Assembly (NCBI GenBank): GCA_025084515.1
Contig: JAJAGP010000015.1
Location: 682,001-746,000 of the forward strand
Reading direction: 5' to 3'
Length of the DNA: 64,000 nt
DNA from: Ancistrus triradiatus
Taxonomy: Eukaryota; Chordata; Actinopteri; Siluriformes; Loricariidae
Shown: positions 45,040-57,054 of the stretch, piece by piece
Layout of the letters: every line of letters starts with the position of its first letter
Numbering within the stretch: position 1 is the first letter of the stretch
Program-made: the position numbers and the translations under genes
The notes under the pieces: generated by a model
Seen by the model: only the letters and a program-made list of their open reading frames with translations
What the model was told of the DNA's origin: nothing
Database searches by the model: none

Positions 45040-45432
45040 TACATATGAGCACTGACAGTTCACTAATAATGAAAGTTGTGTAGCGCCAAAGAGCAGGACG
45101 CGAAGCTTTATGCAATGCGCATGCTCATTACCGTGACGCCGCGATTCCGGGGCTGGGTCCCAAACGCTGTCCTATTAGTTATATAGTGCACTACATAGGG
45201 GGTAGACGCTATTATTTCAAGCGCTAGCTAGCGCACTTCCATAGAAAGTCTTGAGCCGTTTGGGATTGAGTCAATGTGTAAGCCGCGACCAGCTTATTTG
45301 GCAGCCGGAGAGGCAGCGGGCAGGGCTGCGGAGGATCTCCGGGAATCCTGACAACAATTACGGGGTAAATAAAATAAAACTCAGCGTGCCGAGCGTCCCA
45401 GGAAAGGCGGGTTGTTAGCGTCTCCCTTCTCG
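45040..45432 (+). promoter_or_regulatory. CpG-rich promoter and candidate untranslated first exon
   Basis: The only segment of this part with dense CpG. It holds an NRF1-like TGCGCATGC (45116-45124), TGACGCC, GGCGGG and, at its end, a donor TTCTCG|GTGAGTTG (intron from 45433). The last 130 bases before the donor contain no ATG, as expected for a 5' untranslated exon; a short frame from ATG 45272 stops within it. The transcription start is not determined. It would serve a plus-strand gene whose next exon may be 56113-56179. The region could also drive a divergent transcript. Confidence 0.55.
45158..45265. mobile_element. Short MITE inside the promoter region
   Basis: Starts TCCCAAACGCTG and ends with the inverse CGTTTGGGA; the inside carries TATATAGTGCACTACATAGG, typical of a compact fish MITE family. 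It also contains the perfect 14-base palindrome GCGCTAGCTAGCGC (45221-45234). It lies immediately upstream of the candidate first exon. Confidence 0.55.
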
Positions 45433-46423
45433 GTGAGTTGTTATCTTGGCATATTTTGGGGTGGAAGTATAAGTTTAGTGATTTTAATAATTCCGAAGTT
45501 CCTCACAAGTTGGCCGGTGAGCTCGCCTGTGCTAACAAACACCTACACTAGAGATTGTAAAGATAAGTTAGCATATGTGCTAACCGGAATAGCTTAGCTC
45601 GTTAATTAGCCACGCACCTTCGCGAGACCGTGATGAACAATAATATAAAAGCCTTGTTTTATTGTGATGAAGTACTTATGTGTTTAGTAATGTCGCATTG
45701 ACAGGGTATTTAGTTCTGAATCTGGTACGGAGTAGTTCTCACTCTTTTAATCCTCCTCATTAGAGAACTAGCTCAGCGTCTGTCTTTAAGTGTCTGAACA
45801 TTGTCCGTCTGTCTGTCCAACCAGCGCCAGTGCTAATGCTAACTACTCAATGTACTTCGGTAGCCAAACAGCAAGTTACTGATTTATTTTTCTTTTAGAG
45901 TTACCCCTTGCTGCCTAAAGTTAAGTACTTGTTTTGTTGAGCCATTTCGAGTTTGTATATAAGATAAGTGTTACTTTTTTGAGGATAGTTTTATATTCGT
46001 ATCGATGACCAGGTCTCGTCATTAGTCAGCTCGGTAATGCCCACAGTTGGACAAACAGTTCGCATTAAAGAAAATGTTATCAGGTCAGCCGCAGTTCTTT
46101 GGTTGAATGCAGGCAAAACACTGGATTTTTTTTTAAACTTAGAGATTTATTGCCACTTTTGTCTTTATCAAAGCTGAGAACAAAGTCTCTCGTGCCCATT
46201 ATATTGATATACAAGTATGTGCTGCGTAACGTCCGTTCAGACATCTGTTCGCATATACGTCCGTGGTCCAAAAAGGTTATCTTTATTATCAAGGTAATTC
46301 TTCTACATAACCCATATATTACCTTGACAGATTCATTAGCTGTTGTAATACAGCCATTTTTATGACACATGTAACATGACAATATTTATTAAAAACATTA
46401 AGTAATTTAAACTTACTTATGTT
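45433..46423 (+). other. Start of candidate first intron
   Basis: Begins with GTGAGT and is T-rich. No repeat family recognised until the SINE at 46424. Confidence 0.35.
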
Positions 46424-46690
46424 GGCGCAGCGTTTAGCTCAGTCGCCTCATGGCTCCGGTGTGCCCGGTTGGGTCCTGGCCTCAGACTCTGCTTGTGTGG
46501 AGTTTGTATGTTCTCCCCGTGGTTGTGTGGGTTTCCTCCCACATTCCAGCGGCTAATTGGTGTCTCTAAAGTGCCCTTGGTGTGTGAGGGCGTGTGTGAG
46601 TGTATGTGCCCTACGATGGATTGGCACCCTGTCTAGGGTTGTTCCTGGCATGCACCCTGTGCTGCTATCTATAAGAAAATGAATGAATGA
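46424..46690 (+). mobile_element. V-SINE-like retroposon
   Basis: Head TTGGCGCAGCGTTTAGCTCA, core TTGTGTGGAGTTTGTATGTT, then GGCTAATTGGTGTCTCTAAA, TACGATGGATTGGCACCCTG and a (TGAA)n tail. The 3' end is slightly shortened. Confidence 0.85.
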
Positions 46691-47269
46691 ACTCAGTTTC
46701 ACTAAACAGTGAGCGGGATTTGGCTGGTGCTGCGCTCCCTATAAGCACCAAGACGTGGAATAAGTCTTACCACACAGGTGAATTATGTGCGCTAAATCTG
46801 CGTTCCATAGCGTGAGAACGGAATGGATTGCGGAACACTTACGCACTAGTTTGTGTTTGACAATTTTTCTGTTTGTGGAACAAGTGGAGGTGGAACATTT
46901 TTTTTATTGTTTGCAATGGAGCCACCAGAGATAAATGCAGACATCTCACAGCATCTGCAGGTTTCTCATAAGTTCCATGCTCTTTTCTGAAATAATGCTT
47001 TATATAACGTGCAAATTGCATAACGTACCAGAATGTATTGTGGATGTTAGATGGTGCATACCTGTAATTAAGTGAATTTACTGGATTTCTGCCCATTTGT
47101 ATGTAAGTAGTAATTCACACACATGATTGACACAGATATGCTTTGAACAAGTGTACATGGGCACTCTTAATGTGTGTGCTAATGTGATGACCCTCCACCG
47201 CAGGCACCTGGGATCGAGTCCCGGTGGTACCTTCTTGTCGGGTTAGGCATTATGTAATACAGCAGTAAG

Positions 47270-47440
47270 TTAAGTCAGATTTATTTATATAGCGCTTTTT
47301 ACGATGGAGCATTGTCTCAAAGCAACTTTACAATTTTACATTATCTCCAAATATCTACGTCCAATCCCAAATTGAGCAAGCCTAGGGCGACAGTGTCGAG
47401 GAAAAACTCCCTACGTCTACAAGTTGTAATGTTATTACTA
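47270..47440 (-). repeat. LINE-tail-like interspersed repeat, inverted
   Basis: TTATTTATATAGCGCTTTTT, GCATTGTCTCAAAGCAACTT and GAGCAAGCCTAGGGCGACAG, the inverse of the repeat at 4243-4632. Confidence 0.75.
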
Positions 47441-47449
47441 AACATTTAC

Positions 47450-48514
47450 ATTTATTGGCCACCTTTCTAGTAAAGGCATAGACTTCCTTATGCTTTCAGA
47501 TCTGTCTCAATTCGTTATGGCATAGAGTCAACAAGGTGGTGGAAATGTTCCTCAACATTTTGGTTCATATCGACATGATGGCATCACACAGATGCTGCAG
47601 ATTTTTCAGCTGCACATCCATGATGTAAATCTTCCATTCCATCACATCCCAAAGATGACTGGAGACTGGAGGCCATTTGAGTACAATGAACTGAATGTCA
47701 GGTTCAAGAAGCCAGTTTGAGATCATTAGAGCTTTTTGACTTGGCACATTCTGCTGTTGGAAGTAGCCATCAGAAGATGGTACACTGTGGTAAAGGGATA
47801 GACATGGTCAGCAACAATACTCGGGTAGGTTGTGGTGTTTAAATGATCAGTTGATGTTAAAGCCCTACAGTGTGCGAAGGAAGTATCCATGATTTCATGT
47901 TGTTCACACCAAATTCTGATCCGACCATCCGAATGTCGCAGCAGAAATTGAGACTCGTCAGACCAGACATTTTTCCAGTCTTCCATTGTTTAATTTTGGT
48001 GAGTCTGTGTGAATTGTAGCCTCGGCTGCCTGGTCTTAGCTGACAGGAGTGGTTGTCTACTGCTGTTGCCCATCTGCTTCAAGGTTCGAAATATTGTGTA
48101 TTCAGAGATGCTCTTCTGCATACCTCAGTTGTCACAAGTGATTTTTGAGTGACTGTTGCCTTTCTATCAGATTGAAACAGTTTGGCCATCCTACTCTGGT
48201 ATCAACAGAGATTTTTTCTTCGTAGAGCTGACGTTCACTGGATATTTTCTCTTTTTGGGCCATCCCCTGTATGTCCTGTGTGGCTTTGTAAAATCCCAGT
48301 AGATCAGCAGTTTCGGAAATACTCAGACCAGCCCGTCTAGAACCAACAACCAAGCCTTGTTCACAGTGACTCAAATAACTTTCTTCCCTATTCAGTTTGA
48401 GCTTCAGCAGGTCATCCATGCCTACATGCTAGTTGCTAGTATGTGATTGTATGGTTAGATATTTGCGTTAAAGAGCAGTTGAACAGGTGTACCTAATGAA
48501 GTTGCCTGTGTGTA
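47450..48514 (-). mobile_element. Tc1/mariner-type transposon, nearly complete, dead
   Basis: The left end keeps TTGGCCACCTTTCTAGTA, the right end AGGTGTACCTAATGAAGTTG. The minus-strand transposase is spread over three frames: 48419-48132 with the HTH segment LVVGSRRAGLSISETADLLG, 47986-47726 with MEDWKNVWSDESQFLLRHSD (first catalytic Asp in WSDES) and IVADHVYPF, and 47747-47565 with FIVLKWPP and LQHLCDAIMSI. About 1.06 kb. Frameshifts and a missing second catalytic region make it inactive. A fragment of the same family is at 57948-58060. Confidence 0.88.
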
Positions 48515-48819
48515 GTCATTAAACATTGGTGAGTTTATTGTATAGTACGTTTTGGTTGTTTTATCACACGGGTTTTTAGGCACTGTGCTGTGGCTACTCA
48601 TTTTTTTCCATCCTTAGTTTTGGCCATCTCTTTTCACCATTCACCCACTGTAATCCACAATAAACAAGTTCATATTTGTAACGTGCTCAAAACTAATGGC
48701 CGAGTGTAAGGGTTTTATGGGTTTAAAAGCTGCCACTTTAATACAGAATTTAGTTGCTGTACGGATTTCACAGACATGCACATAAGTAGAACTGGAACTC
48801 TGTTTTAAAGACATGTTTG

Positions 48820-49015
48820 GCTATATCTGAGGGAGGTGAGGCTGGTTTTGAGATTGTCCCCTGCTGATGCAACAGCAGTCTTTGCTGGCACTGTGATGGA
48901 CTGGCATTCTCTCCATAGCGTGTTTACATTGGTGCCTGGGGTTCTTCAGGGGTAGGTGCCAGAGCACCATGACCTTGACTTAGAAGAGTCGGGTAAAAAA
49001 AAATATGGGGAGGTG
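48820..49015 (+). mobile_element. SINE-like repeat, second family
   Basis: ATCTGAGGGAGGTGAGGCTG, CCCTGCTGATGCAACAGCAG, GTGATGGACTGGCATTC and CCTTGACTTAGAAGAGTCGG, then an A-rich end. Confidence 0.55.
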
Positions 49016-49430
49016 GGGCATAACATATTTGCATAGTTCAATGTCTCTCATAAGGACAGTGTTGTAGAGTAAAATATTAAGCAGAAGGCATAACTAAAGC
49101 TTTTATTTACAGAACCTGCTCGGTGTATCTTCCATTATTTTCAGTATACAAATTCAACTATTTGGTCCAGTCAGCAAACAGCTTTATGAAACGGTAGTTA
49201 TATTTTACATTTTTCTGTAATGTGCTTGTGTGTCAGGTCATCATTTCGCTCACCATGAGGAGATCATCAGCTGATCTTCTCTCAGGTCTGGTGTGTGGTT
49301 TATCAGATGGAGTCTGGTGCCTATTGCGTCAGGGTGCAGGCGTAAGCATGACACCAGTGCACTGCAGGATTGCCACCAGTTACTGTTGGGGCCACTGCTC
49401 CATCAAAGCAGTAGGATGATAAAATGGGGC

Positions 49431-49600
49431 TGTGGTAGCCTAGCGGTTAAGGTACTGGACTCTGGACCAGAAGGTCCAGGTTTCATATCCCACCTCTGCC
49501 AAGCTGCAACTGTTGGCTACTTGAGCAAGTCCCTTAACCCACAATTGCATGGATTGTAAGCTTGCATCAATTGTAAGTCGCTCTGGATAAATGTAAAATA
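49431..49600 (+). mobile_element. tRNA-derived SINE
   Basis: Family of 13214: GTGGTAGCCTAGCGGTTAAG, GGTTTCATATCCCACC, AAGCTGCAACTGTTGGC and GTCGCTCTGGATAAATGT. The tail is shortened. Confidence 0.9.
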
Positions 49601-52117
49601 TTGGCTATAAGTTGACCCAGTTTTCCCTTTTAGTAAACAGTGTACAGTTGTTGCCATTTTAATCTACAAAATAAACTGAGTGACAGTGATGTTCATGTTC
49701 CATATAACCTTATTTTGTTCAGAATTGGTACATGGTTTAGTGACTCTCAACCTACATCTCTTGCACAGGTTAAATGTGATACAGAATCGGATTTTCAAAC
49801 TCAATGCTTTCTGAATTTATATCTGAAGTCCATTTTTATTCCTCAGTTCTGTGATTCGATCCATATTCTGTGTGAAACAGAAAAGCAGAGACACTTGTTG
49901 AATTCCTCTCAATAACAAATTCCAGCCCTGTACTTAGCCCCTGGGTAGATGTCGTGTTGAAGAGCTAAACCCTAACACACAGTTGCGCCCTTTGGGCAGG
50001 TGTGTCAATTGTAGCTGGGAATATGGCATTAAATATAAACTTGATTCACTAAGCTCTTGTCCTCTGTGGCTAGGGGCAGGTGTAGTGATCTGTACTGGTC
50101 TGTGCAGCCTGCAACAGCAGTTCCCATGCTTAGCTCTTAGCTTTGACTTGGGTCTGGCACTTGGACAAAATGGTGCCCCTTCGCAATCTGATTTGTCAAG
50201 TAGTAGGACGAGGGGAGGATTATTCTAACGGTCGTCCTTGTGACACACGTAGGTGACATAAATCTGAATAGCTTCTTGAGTCCCATGTTTTTGGAATGTG
50301 GAATCCCACAAAAATGACTGGGCTGTCTTATTTCACAGTTTGTGGATTGTTATTCACTCCAGATACCCAAATGTGCTCAAACACTGAAAGCGAGTTTTAC
50401 GTCTGTTTTAATCCTTGTTAACAAACATGCTCTTCCTTGTAGGTGATATCCTTTATCGCATGGTAAGGTCATCTCGTGTCTGACTTGGAGAACAATGTGT
50501 AGCTTTCCTGTGATATGGTTTTATATTAATCTTGTTCATGGTGTGATGTGCTTATGCCACAGGAAGAATCAGACAAGATTTTAGCGGAGTTTGTTTAATC
50601 CCCTATGTCCCAGATTATGGGTTTAACTCAAACACAGCTAAACTGGTTGTTAGTAAACTCTTAAACGTTGCCAAGCAGGATGTTTCATCACTATTGCCTT
50701 GTCCTGTTGTGTCATATGACCCTTTACTCCTCACTCACTTCTAGCTAGGTCTAATTTGTTTATTTCACCCATGTCTCCTCCTTTATAAATCCGCTCTATT
50801 TGCTTAAGTTTTTTTTTGGAAAGACCTGTTTTGCATCAGCAGTATCTTTTGCAAAATGGTGTGTTAATGAACAGAAGTTTTCTGGAAAAGCTCAGACGGC
50901 TTCCACTTAAGTTGCCTGTGTAATATTAAGTGCTGTAATTGGGACTAGCGGGTGTTGTGAAGTTCTGGCACTCCTAATTTCTGGGCATTAAAACAGCAGC
51001 AGAGCCACTTGGCATCCCTTGGTGTGTAGTTGATAGTAGTGGACGTGTCTCATTGAGTCGCATGGAGTGCCATGGTCAAGCCTGCTGAGTACTCGATGAG
51101 AGAGGCACTGAGGAGTAATGTGGTCAGACAGGCATGACTTTGCTGACTAAAGATACAGTGCCTGGGAGAAGAGCCTGTGCTTCTACTGTTGTGGGATTTG
51201 TATTGCTGATTCAGTCGATTCCATGTGTTTTCTAAACTTGCCGTGTTTTTTTTTTTGAGGAATAAGAATAACATTTTTGGTAAGGAAAATGGTCAAGGGC
51301 AGTGGCTTTCAAAGTGGGGGACGTGGAGCTATTGCAGTGGGGCGCAGCAAGCAAACTAACGGGGGAACCCTCTGGTCACAGGCAGAGGGAACCTAGAGAA
51401 GGGTGCCAGTCCTTTGCAGGATGCTGTAACACGAGTTTCATGTGGCAAGGCTGCCTGAGAATCGATCCCATCCCATCAGAAGCTGCTGTTTCCTGCGTAT
51501 AGCTCTTTGAATGCTAATTGGACCTAGTTGTAGAGCTTGTTTTTTTGACTTGCTGAAGTAAATATCACTTTGCAAGGACTTTAGTGGAGTTAGGATTGTC
51601 TGAGAGTGCTCTTTCTAGCAGAGCTATGTCATCAAACATGTACAGCAGTGGTAAACAGGAAACCTTGTCTTCCATTATTACTTCCTGACATCATAGTTTC
51701 CATGCATAAGGGATGTTGGGAGAGACACCTTGGTAAGTGTAGTTTGTCTCGAGCATTTGTGCTGTCTCCACGTGTGACATGCATTACTAATATTTCATTT
51801 GTGTGTCCATTGTGTTGGTTCTGGAAGGTTGCAAGGTAATGTGAGATTTAAGAGTGCACACACGACTGACTCATGCATGTGAGTGAAAGATTGAAATTTC
51901 AGTGAATCTGTATGTCCAGTAATATGTGATTAATTATACATCCTGTATGATAAAACGCTCTCTTCCTTTATATGGCACATGTTTCTGACCACCGTTGCTA
52001 ATTTTGTGCATCTTCCTGTACAGCGAGCAGTTTCACTTTCTGGTTGAGTATATGTAAGTTCAGAGCATTATTGAAACTGCACTGTTTGTGAAATACAGTG
52101 CACTGATTGTGCACATT
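49601..52117. other. Intron-like stretch, nothing recognised
   Basis: No repeat family, apart from a possible hAT-type end at 51300 (CAGTGGCTTTCAAAGTGGGG) without a partner. A 20-base segment at 50442-50461 lies between AG and GTAAGG but is too short to call. Frames at 51302-51502 and 51606-51839 lack support. Confidence 0.35.
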
Positions 52118-52345
52118 GCAGCAGCAGTTTGCTAGCCCACAACCGCAGTGACTGGAGTTCGGATCGTAGCAGTGCCTCGGCTGTGCCTGACAGCCAGATA
52201 GAGACTCATAACCTGGTGTTACAACTGGCATGTGCATTCACATCGAGTGCATGCATCCCGTGTGTTTTTCAAGATAGGTGTTGGACACCCCACCCTCCTG
52301 ACCTTGGGTCTTGACCAGGAAAAAGTGGGGTTAAACCTTGGAGAG
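52118..52345 (+). mobile_element. SINE-like repeat, second family
   Basis: GCAGTTTGCTAGCCCACAAC, CAGTGACTGGAGTTCGGATC, AGATAGAGACTCATAACC and TCTTGACCAGGAAAAAGTGG. Confidence 0.6.
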
Positions 52346-52494
52346 CATAAGCTTGCTTGTTTACCATACTACCTGCTGTATACACTGTGCCATCCTTCAC
52401 CACTGGATTGTGGTGTAGTTTGTTTAGACATGTCTGCCTATGTAAGAATTTTCATAAAATGTGAAAATAGTATAAAAAGAAAACTCGTTTGGAG

Positions 52495-52690
52495 AGCTGC
52501 TTGGGTGGTGAAAAGCTCTAATACACTAATCCACTACCTCAGGGACCCATCGCATCCACGACTGGCCCTACGATGGACTGGTATCTCCTTCCAGGGCACG
52601 CTTACGCCTGCGCTGTGCTCTCTGGGGATAGGCATCAGATCTCCCCTGCGTCCTTGACCTAGATAAATGGGGATATAAAACATTTTAAAA
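52495..52690 (+). mobile_element. SINE-like repeat, second family variant
   Basis: GCTGCTTGGGTGGTGAAAAG head, CAGGGACCCATCGCATCCAC, TACGATGGACTGGTATCTCC and CCTTGACCTAGATAAATGGG, then an A-rich end. Confidence 0.6.
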
Positions 52691-53112
52691 AATACCCACA
52701 TGGAACATAGTAGAATCATTTTTAGGTTATTACTGGTTTATAAGGTATAGTTGTTTTTAGACTGTATACAATCCAAAAATATAAAGCCCTCAGGTAAAGG
52801 TGGTAGTCACTAAGAATATTTTGCCAGTGACTTAATGTTAAGTAAATGGTAGTAAGCGAAGTGGCCGTTAAAATTTGTCTCGGCACTTAGTGCACTTGCT
52901 CAAACTTGTACTGTACTGAGTTGAGACGCTTGTGTTTTTCTCGTGTTTTATTTTTACGTTAATTCAATTTACATTTATTCTTTTTGGGAAACATTTGTTC
53001 GCTACTCATTTCAGCCCTCCACGTGCCTTCTGGAATGAATTTGTGAATTAAGTATAGAGGTATCACTGCCTTAACATTTAAAGCAAGCAGAATGGTGAAG
53101 TGAGACCTTCTA

Positions 53113-53735
53113 CACTGATCAGTCAAAATATGAAACCCATGCACAGACTGAATAACAAATACAACAGCACATGTGAAGGTCTGGGATATATTAAGCTGTA
53201 AGTGGGACTGTGGTAGCCTAGCGGTTAAGATACTGGACTATGGACCAGAAGGTCCAGTGCCAAGCTGCCACTGTTGGGTCCTTGAGCAAGGCCCTTAACC
53301 CACAATGACTGTACCAATTGTAAGTCACTCTGGATAAGGGCGTCTGCTAAATGCTGTAAATGTAAGTGAACAGCCGGTTGTCATAGTCAACATGTTGGAT
53401 CTGGGAGAAATGTTTAGGTGTTGATGCTAGTTATGGGAAGAATGTGTCAGAACACAGCGCCCTCTGCTGAGTATGGCGCTGGCTAGTCGCTGACTGTCTG
53501 GTCCAATGACTTCCGTGTTCTTTTCAATCACATGGACGGTTGTGGGTTTTGTGCTCTGTTTTTCTGGGGGAGTCACAGCACCATGATGTGCTTTGGGAAT
53601 AAGACAATCTGGTGGAGGGAGTGTGATGCTCTGGGTAATATTCTACTGAGAAACCCTGTCTGGGCACTGATGTTGATGTTAATTTGTGTAACACCCCTAT
53701 AAACACTGTTACAGACCAAGTGCTTTGACTGATGA
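53113..53735 (+). mobile_element. Tc1/mariner-type relic interrupted by a SINE
   Basis: Starts after TA with CACTGATCAGTCAAAATATG and continues ATAACAAATACAACAGCACA to 53204, resumes at 53362 after the SINE, then keeps the middle of the transposase (CAATCACATGGACGGTTGTG, GGTGGAGGGAGTGTGATGCT, GGGTAATATTCTACTGAG) up to about 53735. The N-terminal part and the right end are missing. Plus orientation; no intact frame. Same family as 9867-10198 and 31757-32275. Confidence 0.8.
53205..53361 (+). mobile_element. tRNA-derived SINE inserted in a DNA transposon
   Basis: Family of 13214 (GTGGTAGCCTAGCGGTTAAG, AAGCTGCCACTGTTGGGTCC, GTCACTCTGGATAAGGGCGT). Flanked by the duplication GTAAGTG (53198-53204 and 53362-53368). 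The B box is deleted: AAGGTCCAG runs straight into TGCCAAGCTGCC. Confidence 0.9.
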
Positions 53736-56112
53736 ATATATATTGTCATGTTTAATTGTACAGTTATTAGTTAAGTAGTTGTTTGAGGCAGAATACAGGA
53801 CTGAGGGTCCAGCATTGGCTTCCTGACAGTCTTGGGCTAAAATTGCAACTTTCAGGTGACTAGGAGTTACTGGAGTGTTTATATGCATAGGTTAAAGCAG
53901 TTCAATATTCCTGCTAAGGGTTTGTTTTAAGGAAATTCTAGAGGGTTCATGACAGCAGAATCCCAATGTAGTAGATTTTTTTTTTTTGCTGACAAAGCTT
54001 CTCTGGAACACACTGTCCTGCAGTTACATGAATGCAGCACCAAGGTATTGGGCCTATGTCATGTTTTGGCTGTCTGTTATACTGGAAGGCTCAAAGTGTC
54101 TAATAACTAGATAGCAAACAGTACAATAAGCCTTAAAATGTTTAGACTTTGGTAGTACAGTTGTTCAGGAATCATTTATTGATTTATTGAATGTGCTTGA
54201 CTGCCATGTAACCCATCCCATTTAAAAAGTGCCTGGTCATTTCCAGAGGTGTTATGATTTTCAGTTTTTAATTTTAGCTGATCTTTATAGATGAACGTAA
54301 ATCATAAGTACTTTGAGGTCAGCGCTGAAGTTAAACTTGCTGGACATTAAAGCGTAATGCATGAATTGAATTCTTAATACCACAACACCCTATAATGGCA
54401 TGTCCTGCTTTATGATTTGAATTATACTTGTAGTTGTTAGGAGTTACATATGGAAGATGATACAAAGTACAATATTCATCACTGTTTCAGAGCGAATAGC
54501 CGTAGCACATCAGGGATTCCTCAGTCAAAATAAGGATCTAATGCACATCTTGCCTTATATGTAGGTTGCAGTAGAAGCTCAGTTTTAATTAATCCAGTGA
54601 GTCAGTGGTGACGGACTGTTTAAGTTTTGCGTCATTAAAACCTTTTGTAATTTTTGTTTTAATATTCCAGATGGATCTGTATATCTGTACTTGACTGTGT
54701 ATGGGGGTGACAGATTAGTGCTTTGCATTCAAATGTAGGGGTGTAAGGTTGTGTGTTTTAGTAAGTTTAAATATAAGCCTAAATGTTTTACATTAGACTG
54801 ACACATACGATGCAAACACATAGACGATAGGTGAAATTTGTTGCTTTTTTAAATCAAAATAAACAACACAATTTTATACTTTCATTGTATTATTTCACCC
54901 CGCTCTGTAAGCTTTCATATTCCTGCTTAGATTGATATTCTGATCCTTTTCGTACAGTTAGTCGTGTGCACATGGTAACTCAATAAAATGAAATGTAATA
55001 GTGTAAAAAAACAAAAAACAAAACAGCTGGTGAAACTGTGTGTTTCGCTTACTCATAAAAACCCGAATGGGTATTGATAGTGTTAGTTAAATGATTGTTC
55101 CAAGCTCACTTACTTTCATTATCGGACTCGTGCATTTCCTCATAAGTACTGTTAGTTCTTTATTACTCATTTCTTTAAAGCTGGGACCGTTTGTTGTAGT
55201 TGCTTTGTAGAAAGCTGTTAGGATCGAGCTGTTTCAGAATCAAAATCGCACTCGCAGTAGAACTAGTCAGTCTGAATCGGTGGGATGTGGACTCTTAAAC
55301 TGGATGTAGTTGGATGATAAACATGATCTTTCTCACACAGAACAGTTTAAATGCCTTGGTCTAGTCATGACTTTTCTGTATTATGCTCCTGTTTTCCCGC
55401 TAAGGTTTTTACAGTCCAAGTCGTTAGGAAATAAGAGTGGTTGACATGTTGGTACGTGATTACTCTATCATTCCAGGTACAGATTACAGCATAGTTCTTA
55501 AACGGAATAACCTATTCATTTTTCCCAAGAATTTTGTACAGGTACTGCTGGGTTAAATAAACTGTAAACTCATGGGCTCTCACAAATAGCACTTTCTGTG
55601 GCCACAATCAACATCACTGCTGTATGAAACTTTATTAGTCGTAGTCTTCTGAACTTTAACTACCGAAGTCGCAGCTTCCTCTTAGTTTAAGGAAATGAAG
55701 GCAGGCATGTAAAATCGAAATTTGATGCAACCAACTTTTACGAATTTAGAAGAAGATAGCTGTGTTCGTGGGGATTAGTACCAGGACACACTGCAGATAC
55801 CAATATATAAAATGGCATGTAAACCTATGCATCTCCTCTTGTATACATCAGGTGAATTATGATACCTGATACAATGTAAATGTTATGTAAATATTTTAGA
55901 TACAAAGTGCTGCTTTGTTTAGGGAATGATGACGAGAAATTCTGTAAATGTGCAGGAATGAGACACAAGGTTGTGACACAGTGTTGTGAGCTGACGGGTT
56001 TAGATGGGTTACAGCAATCGGATGTCACGCAGGCTGAGTGGAATAAAGTGTAAATGCATATGGATAATCTTATTTCCTTCACCTCCATTTTTATTTCTTT
56101 TTTTATTTCTAG
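53736..56112. other. Intron-like stretch upstream of the candidate exon
   Basis: AT-rich, no recognised repeats apart from a T10 tract near 53979. A weak hAT-like pair at 54736-54902 was not accepted. It ends in the long polypyrimidine tract of the acceptor at 56111-56112. Confidence 0.4.
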
Positions 56113-56179
56113 AGTGCTTATTTTGTCCATTGTCTGAATGTGATGAGAACTTTGACAGAGAAAATTTTGTTTGTATTTG
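56113..56179 (+). CDS. Candidate 67-bp internal exon of an unknown gene
   Basis: A long pyrimidine tract ends TTTTTTTATTTCTAG; the donor is TTTG|GTAAGTTT. Two frames are open throughout. One reads CLFCPLSECDENFDRENFVC, with Cys spacing that could be zinc-binding; the other contains ATG 56143 and starts MRTLTEKILFVF. If the untranslated exon at 45.3 kb is its first exon, the second frame would supply the start codon; if further exons are missed upstream, the Cys-rich frame is as likely. Length is not a multiple of three. I do not recognise the protein. Confidence 0.45.
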
Positions 56180-57054
56180 GTAAGTTTTTATTACTGGTGC
56201 TTTTTAAATATGGGGAAATGTGTATTTGTCTTTTTGTATATTCTTATTTTAACATAGGAAGTTGCTTTTGGATACCAAGTCTTTGACTGAGTTAATGTAA
56301 TTGATGAATTGATTACATTATTATTCAGTGTTTCTGCTAGGATCTTTTCCAGCAATGGCAGAACCAAAAAAAAACATCTATTTGTAAGCATGGCATCTTG
56401 ACCCACAGATTAGATTGTAGCCTGACTTTGTGCAGTTGTTTTAAATTTTTTTTAAGAGCTCACTTCTAGGGAAACTCTCCCAGAGGTGATTTGGTTTCAC
56501 CATCACTTATCATGCTTGCTAGTAACGTTAACCAAGTTAACTTGGCCTTAAGCATTTGTTTATGTATGTAAGGTGTTCCTGATGCTACATAAGACTGCAC
56601 ATATAAAGTTATTAGATTTGGCACTTGGATGCTAGCTTGTTAGAGTGGTAAAACCTACCAGATTCAAGTCCACTACTTGCTTCTGCATTACTGTTAAAGT
56701 ACTAGTATACATGCATTGTCATTGGGTGTTTTGCAGTTTAATTGCTACAGGGAGGATGAACCTGCTGAAAAGCTTGGTTCTATAGAGTGAAGGAGTTGCC
56801 TGGTGCTCCTGGTGATTGTGTTATGAAATGGGTAGGAGGCGCTCCTTGTGATATCTGACACCTTTGCCAGAATACTCTTCTGCGCCGCATGGTATGAACT
56901 TATTGAGTCTGTGGATATCCTTTGTATTTAAATGATTGACCCTCCCTTGGGGATTTGATGTCCATCCTTTCACAGAACATGGGTTACAGGTTGAAAACTT
57001 TCAGGCATGTTCTTGGACATTAATTGAATGACACAATTGAAATTTAGGGTGCTT

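Noticed and set aside
50442..50461. 20-base micro-exon between TTGTAG and GTAAGG
   Set aside because: Such short AG...GT pairs are common by chance in intron-like DNA.
54736..54902. TAGGGGTGTAAGG with TTATTTCACCCC downstream as a hAT-type MITE
   Set aside because: The ends match only loosely and no 8-bp flanking duplication is present.
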